Positions 1-7,744 of a DNA stretch of 18,914 bases are shown here, in pieces. A program made the position numbers and the translations under genes. Under the pieces are notes generated by a model, which saw only the letters and a list, made by a program, of their open reading frames with translations, did no database searches and was not told where the DNA came from. The stretch's first letter is position 1, and every line of letters starts with the position of its first letter. Origin of the DNA: Deltaproteobacteria bacterium (GTDB lineage Bacteria; Desulfobacterota_B; Binatia; UBA9968); assembly GCA_005879255.1 (NCBI GenBank), contig VBKY01000011.1, positions 1-18,914 on the forward strand, in the 5' to 3' direction.

Positions 1-1362
1 GGCTTGGAAGTTTTCAATAAAATCAAAGAAGCGGACGCGACCGTCGAAGACGCCGTCGAAGCGGCGTTGCGAATGTACGAAATCGCCGCCCGCTTGCCCA
101 ATGTCCCGATCGACGAGTGCGAGCACGAACATGACCGACCTCGACCGCGCCGGAGCGACGATGCTCCGCCGAACGAGTTGGCGGATCCCGTGGCTGATCC
201 GAACGAGATACCTTTTACGCCGCCGCCGGCAGTCGAATTTCGCTTGGACAACGATCAACAATTCCATCAATTCGAAATTAAAACCAACTCCGATGATAGG
301 GATGGAGTGATTTCCGCTGGGAACGATCCGGAAGGCCCGCTCGGGCGCGACGAGCCGTTTAGCTATCTCTACCCGGAATGGGATTTTCGCGCCGGCACCT
401 ATCGAAGCCGATGGTGCCGCGTGCGCGAGCGGATAATCGACGAAGGCACATCGGATTTCTACAGTGAGACGCTGGCCGAACACCGTCCATTGGTGGCGCA
501 GGTCACGAGCCGGTTTGAGCATTTTTTACCCGAGCTGTTTCGCAAGGTCGGGAGGCGCTATGACGGCGAGGATCTCGACTTGGACGGCTTGATCGAGCGC
601 GTGCTCGACCGGCGGTCGGGCTCGGCGCCGAACGAAAAGATTTATTGGCGGCGCGAGCGCACCCAACGAGACGTCGCGGTGGCACTGCTGCTCGACATGA
701 GCGCCACGACCAACGAATACGTGCAGTTGGACGCCGCCAGGGCACAGCGCCCCAGCGGGTCGAATCCACAGGCTTACAGCAACTATTTGAAACAAATCGC
801 CGCCGGCGTCGACGAGCGTGGCCGGCCCCTGCGGCGGCGCGCGATCGAAATCGAGAAACAAGCGTCGATCATTCTGTGCCAGGCGCTGGAAAAGATCGGG
901 GACATTTACGCGCTCTACGCCTTCTCAGGCAGCGGGCGGGCGGAAGTCGAGTTTTTTATCGTCAAGGATTTTCGCGAGCGGCTCGGCCAGCGCGTCGCGC
1001 GGCGCATCGACCGGTTGGGGCCGGCTCACGCGACTCGGATGGGCGCCGCTATACGGCACGCGATTTGGAAATTACAAAGGGTCGACGCCAACACGCGGCT
1101 GCTGTTTTTAATCAGCGACGGGCGTCCGTACGATCGCGACTACGGCCGGGACGCCGAAGACAGGGACTATGCGGTGCAGGATACTCGGCAGGCGTTGCTG
1201 GAGGCGAAACGCCGAAAGATCCGGCCGTTTTGCCTAACCATCGATCGCGAAGGCGAGGATTATCTGCGCCAAATGTGCGACGAGATTCCCTACGAGGTGG
1301 TAACAAAGGTGGAGGAGTTGCCGATCCGTTTAATTGCCGCCTACCCGAGACTCACGGCATAA
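1..1362 (+). CDS. NorD/CbbO-like VWA-domain protein, 5' end outside window
   Basis: The frame is open from the first base, so the start lies upstream; about 452 residues are visible, whereas NorD/CbbO proteins are usually longer. Numbering from the TTG at position 4, a variable acidic N-terminal part precedes a conserved helical stretch at about 119-215 (YLYPEWD, then WCRVRER). A von Willebrand A domain runs from about 226 to the end. Its metal site is visible as D231-M-S233-A-T235, T344 (HATRMGAA) and D372 (SDGRP). In this family the VWA protein works with a MoxR/NorQ-type AAA+ ATPase as a cytoplasmic chaperone or activase, for nitric oxide reductase (NorQD) or Rubisco (CbbQO); CoxD/CoxE is the analogous pair for CO dehydrogenase. 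The ATPase at 1540-2403 is the obvious partner, but it faces the other way. The client cannot be told from this window. Confidence 0.85.
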   Translation, partial: GLEVFNKIKEADATVEDAVEAALRMYEIAARLPNVPIDECEHEHDRPRPRRSDDAPPNELADPVADPNEIPFTPPPAVEFRLDNDQQFHQFEIKTNSDDRDGVISAGNDPEGPLGRDEPFSYLYPEWDFRAGTYRSRWCRVRERIIDEGTSDFYSETLAEHRPLVAQVTSRFEHFLPELFRKVGRRYDGEDLDLDGLIERVLDRRSGSAPNEKIYWRRERTQRDVAVALLLDMSATTNEYVQLDAARAQRPSGSNPQAYSNYLKQIAAGVDERGRPLRRRAIEIEKQASIILCQALEKIGDIYALYAFSGSGRAEVEFFIVKDFRERLGQRVARRIDRLGPAHATRMGAAIRHAIWKLQRVDANTRLLFLISDGRPYDRDYGRDAEDRDYAVQDTRQALLEAKRRKIRPFCLTIDREGEDYLRQMCDEIPYEVVTKVEELPIRLIAAYPRLTA

Positions 1363-1402
1363 GACTCAAGGTCCGGCATCTCATGCGGAGCCCTCACCCC
1401 GA

Positions 1403-1426
1403 CCCTCTCCCGCAAGCGGGCGAGGG
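1403..1426. repeat. Intergenic GC-rich hairpin 1 between convergent genes
   Basis: An 11-base arm (1403-1413) and its inverse (1416-1426) flank a 2-base AA centre, with one mismatch. It belongs to the CCCTC...GAGGG type of intergenic palindrome seen in many bacterial genomes. It lies 40 bp after the stop of the upstream gene. There is no following T run, so intrinsic termination is not proven. Confidence 0.5.
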
Positions 1427-1482
1427 TGATCTCGTCTGGTTGATGCTTCGATTTGGCCCGCTCGAAGCAAACAAGAAATTTT

Positions 1483-1514
1483 CCCTCTCCACCACGTCTT
1501 CGTGGGGGAGAGGG
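1483..1514. terminator. Hairpin 2, possible bidirectional terminator
   Basis: Two 14-base arms (1483-1496 and 1501-1514) pair with one mismatch around a TCTT loop. The stem ends 25 bp beyond the stop codon of the minus-strand ATPase. On the minus strand it is followed by a T-containing stretch (AAAATTTCTTG), on the plus strand by mixed sequence. Its place between two convergent genes fits a terminator for the minus-strand gene; this is inference from structure and position. Confidence 0.45.
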
Positions 1515-1539
1515 GCTTCCGACTTCCAAGCACCGGTTG

Positions 1540-2403
1540 TCATTCGGCGAAGATCGTTTCGACGACTTCGATCAAACTCTTTGCAACTTCTTCGTCGTCG
1601 GTCAGTGCCTGCACGAACCCCGCTTGACAGGCGATGCGCGGTGCGAGGCCGGCCGCGATCAACTGCCCGGTATAAACCAGCAGCCGGGTACTGACGCCTT
1701 CTTGCAAGCCGTGCTCGCGCAGGTTTCTGACTTTGCCGCCGAGGCGGACGATTTGCGCCGCGAGCTCTGTGGAAACGCCGCCTTCGTGCCGGACGACGCT
1801 GGTTTCGATTTCTTCAGACGGATAGTCGAACTCGATGGCCACGAAGCGCTGGCGCGTGCTGGGTTTGAGATCCTTGAGCACGGTTTGATAGCCGGGGTTG
1901 TAGGAAATCACCAGTTGAAAATTTTCATGGGCCTCGAGCACCTGCCCGCGCCGCTCGATGGGCAGAATACGGCGGTGATCTGACAGCGGATGGATCAGCA
2001 CGGTGGTGTCTTTGCGCGCTTCGACGATTTCATCCAGATAACAAATGGCGCCGGCTTTTACCGCGCGGCTAAGCGGGCCGTCGAGCCAGCGGGTCTCGTC
2101 TGCCTCGAGCAGATAGCGCCCGACCAGATCCGTCGCGGTCAAGTCTTCGTGGCACGCCACCGTGATGAGGGGCAGTGGCCCGAGGCGATGGGACATGTAT
2201 TCGAGAAAACGGGTCTTGCCACAGCCCGTGGGGCCTTTCAACAGTATCGGCAACCGCTTTGAGTGGGCCGCTTCGAAGATCTCGATTTCGTGAGCCACGG
2301 GAAGATAGAAAGGCTCTTCGGTGAAAATATATTCTTCGAAGGCAACGTCTCGACTGCGCCGCTTGGAGTTGTGAGACGGGTCCTTGCGTGGGGCTTTGTT
2401 CAT
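1540..2403 (-). CDS. NorQ/CbbQ-type (MoxR family) AAA+ ATPase
   Basis: The protein has 287 residues, the usual length for NorQ/CbbQ. Walker A is GPTGCGKT at 57-64, Walker B ICYLDE at 120-125, the sensor-1 Asn is in SYNPG at 167-171, and the Arg-finger region is KPSTRQRF at 180-187. The C-terminal part after about 190 resembles the CbbQ/NirQ/NorQ C-terminal domain. Such ATPases remodel or activate a metalloenzyme client together with a VWA-domain partner in the cytoplasm. The likely partner is the VWA protein ending at 1362, but the genes converge instead of forming the usual co-directional operon. The ATG at 2403 follows a modest AAGAG. The first 20 residues are basic and variable. Confidence 0.9.
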   Translation of the reverse strand: MNKAPRKDPSHNSKRRSRDVAFEEYIFTEEPFYLPVAHEIEIFEAAHSKRLPILLKGPTGCGKTRFLEYMSHRLGPLPLITVACHEDLTATDLVGRYLLEADETRWLDGPLSRAVKAGAICYLDEIVEARKDTTVLIHPLSDHRRILPIERRGQVLEAHENFQLVISYNPGYQTVLKDLKPSTRQRFVAIEFDYPSEEIETSVVRHEGGVSTELAAQIVRLGGKVRNLREHGLQEGVSTRLLVYTGQLIAAGLAPRIACQAGFVQALTDDEEVAKSLIEVVETIFAE

Positions 2404-2639
2404 TTCGCTCTTAGTACTATCTCAATTTAGAGGATGCAAACCGGGCGGTTTGTTTGACATGATCTCGCGACTGGCGATAATCTCGCGGACGACCGACTGC
2501 GGTCTCGCTATGACGGGGAGCGAGGACTTGCGCGCGTGGGAAAAAATCCGCACGCTCGTACCTCAGTCCAATCTCAACTATCTCTCTGTCTACATTGGAA
2601 ACGAAGAAAGCAACACGATAAGCCCTGGAGCCGCAACTT

Positions 2640-3620
2640 ATGATGACTAATCTCGCCCCGCCGCAAATCAGAGCCACCACCGGCCTGGAGTTGGCCGCTG
2701 GTATTTTCACGAAATGCTCGGACCAGCTGGCGAGCCAGCTTTCTATCTCATTGACATCCGGTCGAAGAGAAGCGAAACAAACGCCCCTTCGGGTCGGCAT
2801 CAATGGCGATGTTTACGGCGGCATGCGCGCACCCATCGAGGTCGGTACGCGCCGCGTCGATATCGCCTACGTCAATCCGTCGGCGATGGTGGCGATGGCC
2901 TACCGCGGCAAAGGTTATTTTAAACAGAAAATGGGATTGCGGATCTTGGGCTGCTTTCCGTCCTGGGACCGAATCGCACTCGTGGTGTCGAAAGAGCTGG
3001 CAGTGAAGTCGCTGCACGACATCGCCCGGCGGAAAATTCCGCTCCGCGTATCCACGAGATTCTCCGGCGTCAACAACGCGACCTACTACACCATCGAGAC
3101 GATTCTTTCGTTGTACGGAATCTCGTTCGGGAAGATCCGGCGTTGGGGCGGGAAAGTACAGGAGTGTCCGCGGCCGGATGCGCCGCAGCGGCGCAAAGGG
3201 ATCGCCGAGCATTCTCTTATGGCGATCTTCGATGAAGGCATCAGCACGGTGGGCGGATGGCTGGATCAAGCGCTTGAAAACGGTTACGAGATCATCCCCA
3301 TCGAGCCGGACATCATCAAAAAGCTCGAGCGGTTGGGTTACAGTGGCACGGTCCTGCCGCAGAGCCGATATCGTCAGCTTAACCAAGATGTGCCAACCAT
3401 CGACTTCAGCGGCTGGGCGCTGGTGACCCACAAATGGTTGCCCGACCGAGTCGCATACGCCGCCATCGAAACCATCGATGAAAAGCAGAAACTTATTCCT
3501 GTGGATGACGACGAGCCGCTCAATATGCGAGCGCTCTGCGAAGGCTCGGAGAAATGTCCGCTGCGAGTGCCGCTCCATCCGGGCGCGCAGAAGTATTACA
3601 AGGAAAAGGGCTATTTGTAG
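2640..3620 (+). CDS. TAXI-type (TRAP) solute-binding protein without signal peptide
   Basis: The protein has 326 residues and resembles TAXI-family TRAP solute receptors (COG2358). An opening TTGLELAAGIF stretch (residues 13-23) sits near the N-terminus, followed by VDIAYVNPSAMVAMAYRGKG (about 73-92), then LRILGCFPSWDRIALVVSKE, a DFSGWALVT segment and a C-terminal PLHPGAQKYYKEKG. TAXI receptors are normally exported and bind organic acids or similar ligands; here no hydrophobic leader precedes the domain and no TRAP membrane subunit is visible. It may be a cytoplasmic ligand-binding homologue, or its true N-terminus may be lost. GGAG lies 9-10 bases before the ATG ATG start. It is 85 bp upstream of the molybdopterin subunit on the same strand, so co-transcription is likely. 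Confidence 0.75.
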   Translation: MMTNLAPPQIRATTGLELAAGIFTKCSDQLASQLSISLTSGRREAKQTPLRVGINGDVYGGMRAPIEVGTRRVDIAYVNPSAMVAMAYRGKGYFKQKMGLRILGCFPSWDRIALVVSKELAVKSLHDIARRKIPLRVSTRFSGVNNATYYTIETILSLYGISFGKIRRWGGKVQECPRPDAPQRRKGIAEHSLMAIFDEGISTVGGWLDQALENGYEIIPIEPDIIKKLERLGYSGTVLPQSRYRQLNQDVPTIDFSGWALVTHKWLPDRVAYAAIETIDEKQKLIPVDDDEPLNMRALCEGSEKCPLRVPLHPGAQKYYKEKGYL

Positions 3621-3621
3621 G

Positions 3622-3693
3622 AATCGTGTTCGTGATCATGAAACGTGTTGGGAATTTCACGAGCACGCACCACGAGCACGTTCACGAACGATT
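3622..3693 (+). promoter_or_regulatory. Imperfect inverted repeat ending just before the hydroxylase RBS
   Basis: AATCGT-GT-TCGTGA at 3622-3635 pairs with TCACGAACGATT at 3682-3693, leaving a two-base bulge. The inner sequence is rich in short GTG/CAC repeats that can pair further. The stem stops one base before the AGGAGG at 3695-3700. It could affect translation of the downstream gene or simply be low-complexity spacer. Confidence 0.3.
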
Positions 3694-3705
3694 TAGGAGG
3701 AAATC

Positions 3706-5934
3706 ATGAGCTATCAAGTCATCGGTCAATCAGTTCCGCGCGTCGATAATACCGGAAAAGTAACCGGCGAGGCGCGTTACACGGCGGATGTGTTGCTGCC
3801 GGAAACTCTGTGGGCGAAGACGCTGCGTAGTCCATATTCCCATGCGCGCATCAAGGGCATCGATATTTCTCGCGCGGAAAAAGCGCCCGGCGTGCGCGCC
3901 GTGCTCACGGGAAACGACGTGCGGGGGATTCTTTACGGGCGGCGCTATCGCGATATTGCCATTCTCGCTCAAGATCGTGTTCGCTTCATGGGTGAGCGCG
4001 TCGCCGCGGTGGCGGCGGAGACGCTCGAGCAAGCTGAAGAGGCATTGGCGCTCATTCAAGTCGAGTACGAGGAGCTTCCCGCGGTTTTTGATCCGCTGGC
4101 CGCGCTCCAATCCGGCGCGCCGATCATTCATCCGGACTTGAACAAGTACAAGGGGCTGCCCGAGAAAGTCGATCACCCGACAAACGAGTTTGTGCGCAAC
4201 GTTTTCACCCGCGGGGACGTCGCGGAAGGATTCGCGCAATCGGATCTGATTGTTGAAAACACTTATACTGTGCCGCGCGTGCATCAGGCTTTTTTGGAGC
4301 CGCACTGTTGCCTGGTTTGGATCGATGAGCAACAGCGGGTGCAGATGTGGTCGCCGTGCAAAGTGCCGCAAGGGCTCAGGGAGAGCATGTCCGAAGCGCT
4401 CGATATTCCCAAAGAAAAAATTCGGGTGAATCCGGTGGCCATCGGTGGTGATTTTGGCGGCAAAGGCGCACCCTTCGACGAGCCGATCTGCCTGCTGCTT
4501 GCCCGGCGAACCCGGCGGCCGGTCAAGATGGTGATGGAATACCGCGAGGAATTCATCGCCGGCGCGCCGCGACATGCTGGAGTCATGAGGCTCAAGACCG
4601 GTGTCAAACGCGACGGCACGATCGTCGCGCATGAAATGGAGGCTTATCTCGACGCGGGCGCTTACGGAGGATTTCGGCCGGGAGCGGTTGTCGGCGGCAT
4701 TTCGCACGGAGCGGGCTGCTATCGCGCGAAAAATTCGCGCATCTCGGCGTCGCGCGTTTACACGAACAATCTTCCAGGCGGGCAGATGCGCGCGCCCGGA
4801 GAGCCGCAAGGATTTTTCGCCGCGGAATCGCACATGGATTGCGTTGCCCGCGAGCTCGGCATGGACCCCGCCGAATTTCGTCTCAAGAATCTCATTGAAG
4901 AAGGCGACGAGACTCTAACCGGCGGGCACTACCGAGGGATCAGAGCAAAGGAAACCCTGAGAGAAGCTCTGAAGGCGGCGGGATACAGCTCGCCGAAGCC
5001 CGCCAACGTCGGCCGCGGTGTTGCGATGGGTTATCGCGGACCGGGCGGCGGCAACACGTCGCTCAAAATTTCGCTCAACCCGGACGGATCGATCGTGATT
5101 CACACGGGATTGTTTGAACAGGGGACCGGCACTTACACGACGCTTCGACAGATTGCCGCTGAAGTGTTGTCGTGCGACCCCAATAAGATTCAGATCGATA
5201 TTTTGGACACCGACTCGAGCGAACCTTTCGATTCCGGAATCGGCGGCAGTCGCGGGACGCGTGTCGCCAGCGGCGCGGCATTTTTGGCGGCATCCGACGC
5301 CAGGGAGAAATTGCTGACTCTTGTGGAAGAGCAGCTCAAATGGCCGAAGGCTGAGGTCACCTTAGCCGGGAATATCCTGATACATAAGAAAACCAAGAAG
5401 CGTCAACGCTGGGACGATCTGCTCTCGCGAGTTGGCCGTTCCATCACAGGCGAAGCGGTGCATCGTGACGATGATCATTCTCCGGTGACCTCATTTGCCG
5501 CCCAGGTCGCCGAGGTCTCCGTCGACCCGGAAACCGGCGAAGTGAAACTCCGTAAGCTGACTACGGCGCACGATACCGGAATGATCATGAATCCGGTCGG
5601 CCATCAGGGTCAGATCGAGGGTGGCGTCGTTCAGGGACTTGGATACGGAATGATCGAATATTTACCAGTGCAGGATGGGCGCGTCGAAGTTGCGCACTTC
5701 GGTGAGTATAAAATTCCCACCGCCAGGGACATTCCTCCACTCAAGACTGTGATAGTGGCCGGCGAAAACGGCGTCGGACCCTACAAAGTTAAAGGCATCG
5801 GCGAAAATCCGATCTCACCAGTCGCGCCGGCGATAGCCAACGCGATCGAAGATGCCGTAGGCGTCAGGATCAAGGATCTGCCGATTACGGCGGAGAAAGT
5901 CTACGCGGTGCTGCGCGCCGCACGTAAGGAGTGA
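3706..5934 (+). CDS. Xanthine dehydrogenase-family molybdopterin-binding (large) subunit
   Basis: The protein has 742 residues, a normal length for a stand-alone molybdopterin subunit of the xanthine dehydrogenase/CO dehydrogenase/aldehyde oxidoreductase family. The N-terminal a/b-hammerhead domain covers about 1-125. Cofactor motifs follow: GGDFGGKG (247-254), GGQMRAPGEPQ (358-368), a GTGTYTTLRQIAAEVL region, GGSRGTR, and KGIGENP with the catalytic Glu at about 700. The CO dehydrogenase signature AYRCSFR is absent at the 358-368 position, so this is not a form I CoxL; substrates of such enzymes are purines, aldehydes, aromatic CoA esters or N-heterocycles, and the sequence does not decide. 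A strong AGGAGG (3695-3700) sits 5 bases before the ATG. Neither the [2Fe-2S] nor the FAD subunit is adjacent: a TAXI protein lies upstream and an insertion sequence starts 6 bp after the stop. Confidence 0.9.
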   Translation: MSYQVIGQSVPRVDNTGKVTGEARYTADVLLPETLWAKTLRSPYSHARIKGIDISRAEKAPGVRAVLTGNDVRGILYGRRYRDIAILAQDRVRFMGERVAAVAAETLEQAEEALALIQVEYEELPAVFDPLAALQSGAPIIHPDLNKYKGLPEKVDHPTNEFVRNVFTRGDVAEGFAQSDLIVENTYTVPRVHQAFLEPHCCLVWIDEQQRVQMWSPCKVPQGLRESMSEALDIPKEKIRVNPVAIGGDFGGKGAPFDEPICLLLARRTRRPVKMVMEYREEFIAGAPRHAGVMRLKTGVKRDGTIVAHEMEAYLDAGAYGGFRPGAVVGGISHGAGCYRAKNSRISASRVYTNNLPGGQMRAPGEPQGFFAAESHMDCVARELGMDPAEFRLKNLIEEGDETLTGGHYRGIRAKETLREALKAAGYSSPKPANVGRGVAMGYRGPGGGNTSLKISLNPDGSIVIHTGLFEQGTGTYTTLRQIAAEVLSCDPNKIQIDILDTDSSEPFDSGIGGSRGTRVASGAAFLAASDAREKLLTLVEEQLKWPKAEVTLAGNILIHKKTKKRQRWDDLLSRVGRSITGEAVHRDDDHSPVTSFAAQVAEVSVDPETGEVKLRKLTTAHDTGMIMNPVGHQGQIEGGVVQGLGYGMIEYLPVQDGRVEVAHFGEYKIPTARDIPPLKTVIVAGENGVGPYKVKGIGENPISPVAPAIANAIEDAVGVRIKDLPITAEKVYAVLRAARKE

Positions 5935-5940
5935 AGGGGT

Positions 5941-5962
5941 AAGTGTCACAACCTTCGGAACG
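5941..5962 (+). repeat. IS left terminal inverted repeat
   Basis: This matches the inverse of 7311-7332 at 19 of 22 positions, with mismatches at positions 9, 10 and 15. A second near-copy of its inner 19 bases follows at 5967-5985 in the same orientation (16 of 19 identical to 5943-5961). Confidence 0.8.
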
Positions 5963-6033
5963 TCTATGTGTCACAAGGTGCGGAACAGTTGCCATAGTAA
6001 TTGCCTTGTTTAAGGTGCGGCAAAAACGTTGTT

Positions 6034-6056
6034 GAGGTGTAAGGATGGATAAAAAA
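6034..6056 (+). promoter_or_regulatory. Transposase RBS and A6 slippage site
   Basis: GAGGTG at 6034-6039 is correctly spaced (5 bases) from an ATG at 6045. That ATG is in a different frame from the main transposase frame. Its fourth codon ends an A6 run (6051-6056), and one extra A, or a -1 slip, would join it to the main frame as M-D-K-K-S-S-V-S-D-R. The GTG at 6062 has no ribosome site at proper distance. Confidence 0.45.
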
Positions 6057-6061
6057 GTTCT

Positions 6062-7243
6062 GTGTCTGATAGACGCAGGGCTTTGGTCTCTGCGGTTCGG
6101 CAGGGTGCTTCGAGGCGTGAAGTCGCACGGCTTTATCGTGTGGGGCTCGCTACGGTTGAACGGTGGATTGAACGGGCTCGAAATAAAGCCCTCGATGAGG
6201 TGGACTGGACCGATCGGCCTTCGATCCCTCACACAATTCAGCGCACGAGTGCGACTATGGAGGAATGGGTGCTGACAGTTCGCCGCGAACTTAAAGAAAC
6301 GAGTGCTTTGGGCGAGTATGGTGCTTTGGCGATCCGCAGAGAACTGCTCGACCGTGGCGTTGTCAGCGTTCCCTCCCTGCGCACCATTGGCCGCATCTTG
6401 GAACGGCGCGGCGCTCTGGATGGCCGTCGCCGTATTCGTCATCGGCCGCCACCGCCAGGTTGGTATCTGCCCGAGGTAGCACAGGGGAGAAGTGAACTCG
6501 ACAGCTTTGATGTGGTTGAAGGCCTGGTGATCGAAGGCGGAATTGACGTAGAGGTCCTTAATGGAATTTCCCTCCACGGTGCTTTGGTTGCTTCGTGGCC
6601 GGATACCGCCATCACAGCCGCTAGCACTATGAAAGCACTTACTGAGCATTGGCGGATTTTCGGGCTTCCCGCTTATGCTCAGTTCGATAACGACACCCGG
6701 TTCCAAGGGGCCCATCAGTTTCGCAATTCTATCGGTCGCGTCATGCGACTTTGCCTCAGCCTTAACGTCACCCCTGTTTTTGCTCCGGTCCAGGAGACTG
6801 GCTTTCAAGCTGCCGTCGAAAGCTTTAATGGCCGTTGGCAAGCCAAAGTATGGCAGCGCTTCCATTACGACTGTCTGAGTTCTGTCCAGGCGCAATCGGT
6901 CAAGTACGTAGCTGCGTACCGGGCTCGACTGAGCAGTCGCATCGAACAAGCCCCCACACGACGAGCCTTTCCCGATCACTGGCAACTGGACCTCCAAGCA
7001 CACCCTGCTGGTCGCCTTATTTTTCTGCGCAGGACTAACGAGCAAGGAGAAGTTGGACTTTTGGGACATAGCTTTGCCGTGGATAAAAACTGGCCTCATC
7101 GTTTGATCCGAGCTGAGGTTGACTTGGATTGTGGATCGATCTGTTTCTATGCGCTGCGACGAAGAGAACCCACTTCCCAACCACTTCTTCGAACCGTCGA
7201 TTATCAACTGCCAAAAAGGAGATTTCGAGATCGGGGACACTGA
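6062..7243 (+). CDS. Transposase, HTH plus DDE integrase core
   Basis: The protein has 393 residues from a GTG start. An N-terminal helix-turn-helix lies at about 10-40 (VRQGASRREVARLYRVG, then TVERW), a linker with basic and proline-rich stretches at 105-135, and the integrase core at about 145-260. Likely acidic residues are D150 (in LDSFDVVEG), D209 (in QFDNDTRF) and E253 (in AVESFNG); the C-terminal part resembles a Mu-transposase-like beta barrel. It catalyses DNA strand transfer of the element bounded at 5941 and 7332. The start is uncertain: the ribosome site favours ATG 6045 followed by a frameshift at the A6 run. The frame has no stop or gap in the core, so the enzyme may still be active. 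Confidence 0.85.
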   Translation: MSDRRRALVSAVRQGASRREVARLYRVGLATVERWIERARNKALDEVDWTDRPSIPHTIQRTSATMEEWVLTVRRELKETSALGEYGALAIRRELLDRGVVSVPSLRTIGRILERRGALDGRRRIRHRPPPPGWYLPEVAQGRSELDSFDVVEGLVIEGGIDVEVLNGISLHGALVASWPDTAITAASTMKALTEHWRIFGLPAYAQFDNDTRFQGAHQFRNSIGRVMRLCLSLNVTPVFAPVQETGFQAAVESFNGRWQAKVWQRFHYDCLSSVQAQSVKYVAAYRARLSSRIEQAPTRRAFPDHWQLDLQAHPAGRLIFLRRTNEQGEVGLLGHSFAVDKNWPHRLIRAEVDLDCGSICFYALRRREPTSQPLLRTVDYQLPKRRFRDRGH

Positions 7244-7270
7244 CTCTCGATACATTGTCAAAAACTACGT

Positions 7271-7332
7271 GTTCCCAACGTTGTGACACTTGACTCAATT
7301 CAACTTACACCGTTCCGCAGGTACTGACACTT
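7271..7332 (-). repeat. IS right end: terminal repeat plus subterminal copy
   Basis: The terminal repeat is 7311-7332. A subterminal copy at 7271-7289, read on the minus strand, matches the left-end motif at 5943-5961 at 17 of 19 positions. Each end of the element thus carries two copies of a GTGTCA...GGAAC motif, facing inward. These are likely transposase binding sites. Confidence 0.65.
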
Positions 7333-7744
7333 GGCCTATAACACCTGAGGAGATAAAGCCGCTTGTCGTGTTTGGCTTTTCGAGGTCAGCGACGGTGCAG
7401 AAACGTAAAGCAGCTTGCGAAGCGGCACCTAACGAGCGAAAGGTAACTTTGTCGGAAGCTCGAACCCTAATGAGCCAAAAAGACTGTACCGAAATGATTG
7501 CTTGAAAATTACTCGGGTTCGGATCGATCCCATTTCTGGAGGTAAAACTTATTCGAGCCAGTCAAGGACATCCCAAAACTCCGTCCCATGTCCAAAAGGC
7601 TCCTCCATTGTCTCCGGATAAGTACGAAAAAGGCCTTACATAGGGGGTACTCTGCTATCCACCCGGGCTGAGATCGTCGTTTATCCGGCTTATACGGAAG
7701 CCGTTTTTACGGGTGCGGGAAGAAATTTTCGCCGCGCAACCTTC
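7333..7744. other. Gap downstream of the IS with a gene remnant
   Basis: No intact gene is seen in these 412 bases. An open frame on the plus strand (7290-7505) starts inside the IS end and has no recognisable features. On the minus strand, 7549-7635 encodes a protein-like C-terminal tail described separately. The rest shows no clear structure. It may be decayed sequence left by IS insertion or other rearrangement. Confidence 0.5.
7549..7635 (-). pseudogene. C-terminal remnant of an unknown protein
   Basis: A 28-codon stretch between stops reads like the end of a normal soluble protein: RTYPETMEEPFGHG followed by EFWDVLDWLE and a TAA. A stop precedes it immediately, so the upstream part is missing. 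It could also be a very short gene from the internal ATG (19 residues), but no ribosome site supports that. The family is not recognised. Confidence 0.3.

Larger units (their letters stand above)
5941..7332 (+). mobile_element. Insertion sequence with integrase-core transposase, about 1.39 kb
   Basis: The left end (5941-5962) and the inverse of the right end (7311-7332) match at 19 of 22 bases, starting AAGTGTCA and ending CGGAACG. The only substantial gene is the DDE transposase at 6062-7243. No target duplication is evident: the flanks GGGGT on the left and GGCCTAT on the right do not match. If the element begins at TGTCA, as in IS481-like elements, the ends move inward by three bases. It sits directly behind the hydroxylase gene and may have cut it off from downstream partners. 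The family (IS481-like) is my inference from the ends and the protein. Confidence 0.8.

Noticed and set aside
2384..2650. An 88-codon plus frame overlapping the TAXI gene start by 11 bases
   Set aside because: Although translational coupling is conceivable, it begins inside the ATPase gene, has no recognisable features and no ribosome site.
2417..2803. A 128-codon minus frame upstream of the ATPase
   Set aside because: It overlaps the TAXI gene start, is Arg-rich and lacks family features.
3706..5934. CO dehydrogenase large subunit (CoxL)
   Set aside because: The CoxL active-site signature AYRCSFR is absent; GGQMRAPGEPQ stands at that place.
5885..7261. A 458-codon open frame on the minus strand
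   Set aside because: It lies opposite the transposase and crosses the IS end into the hydroxylase gene; composition is unlike a protein and no family features are seen.
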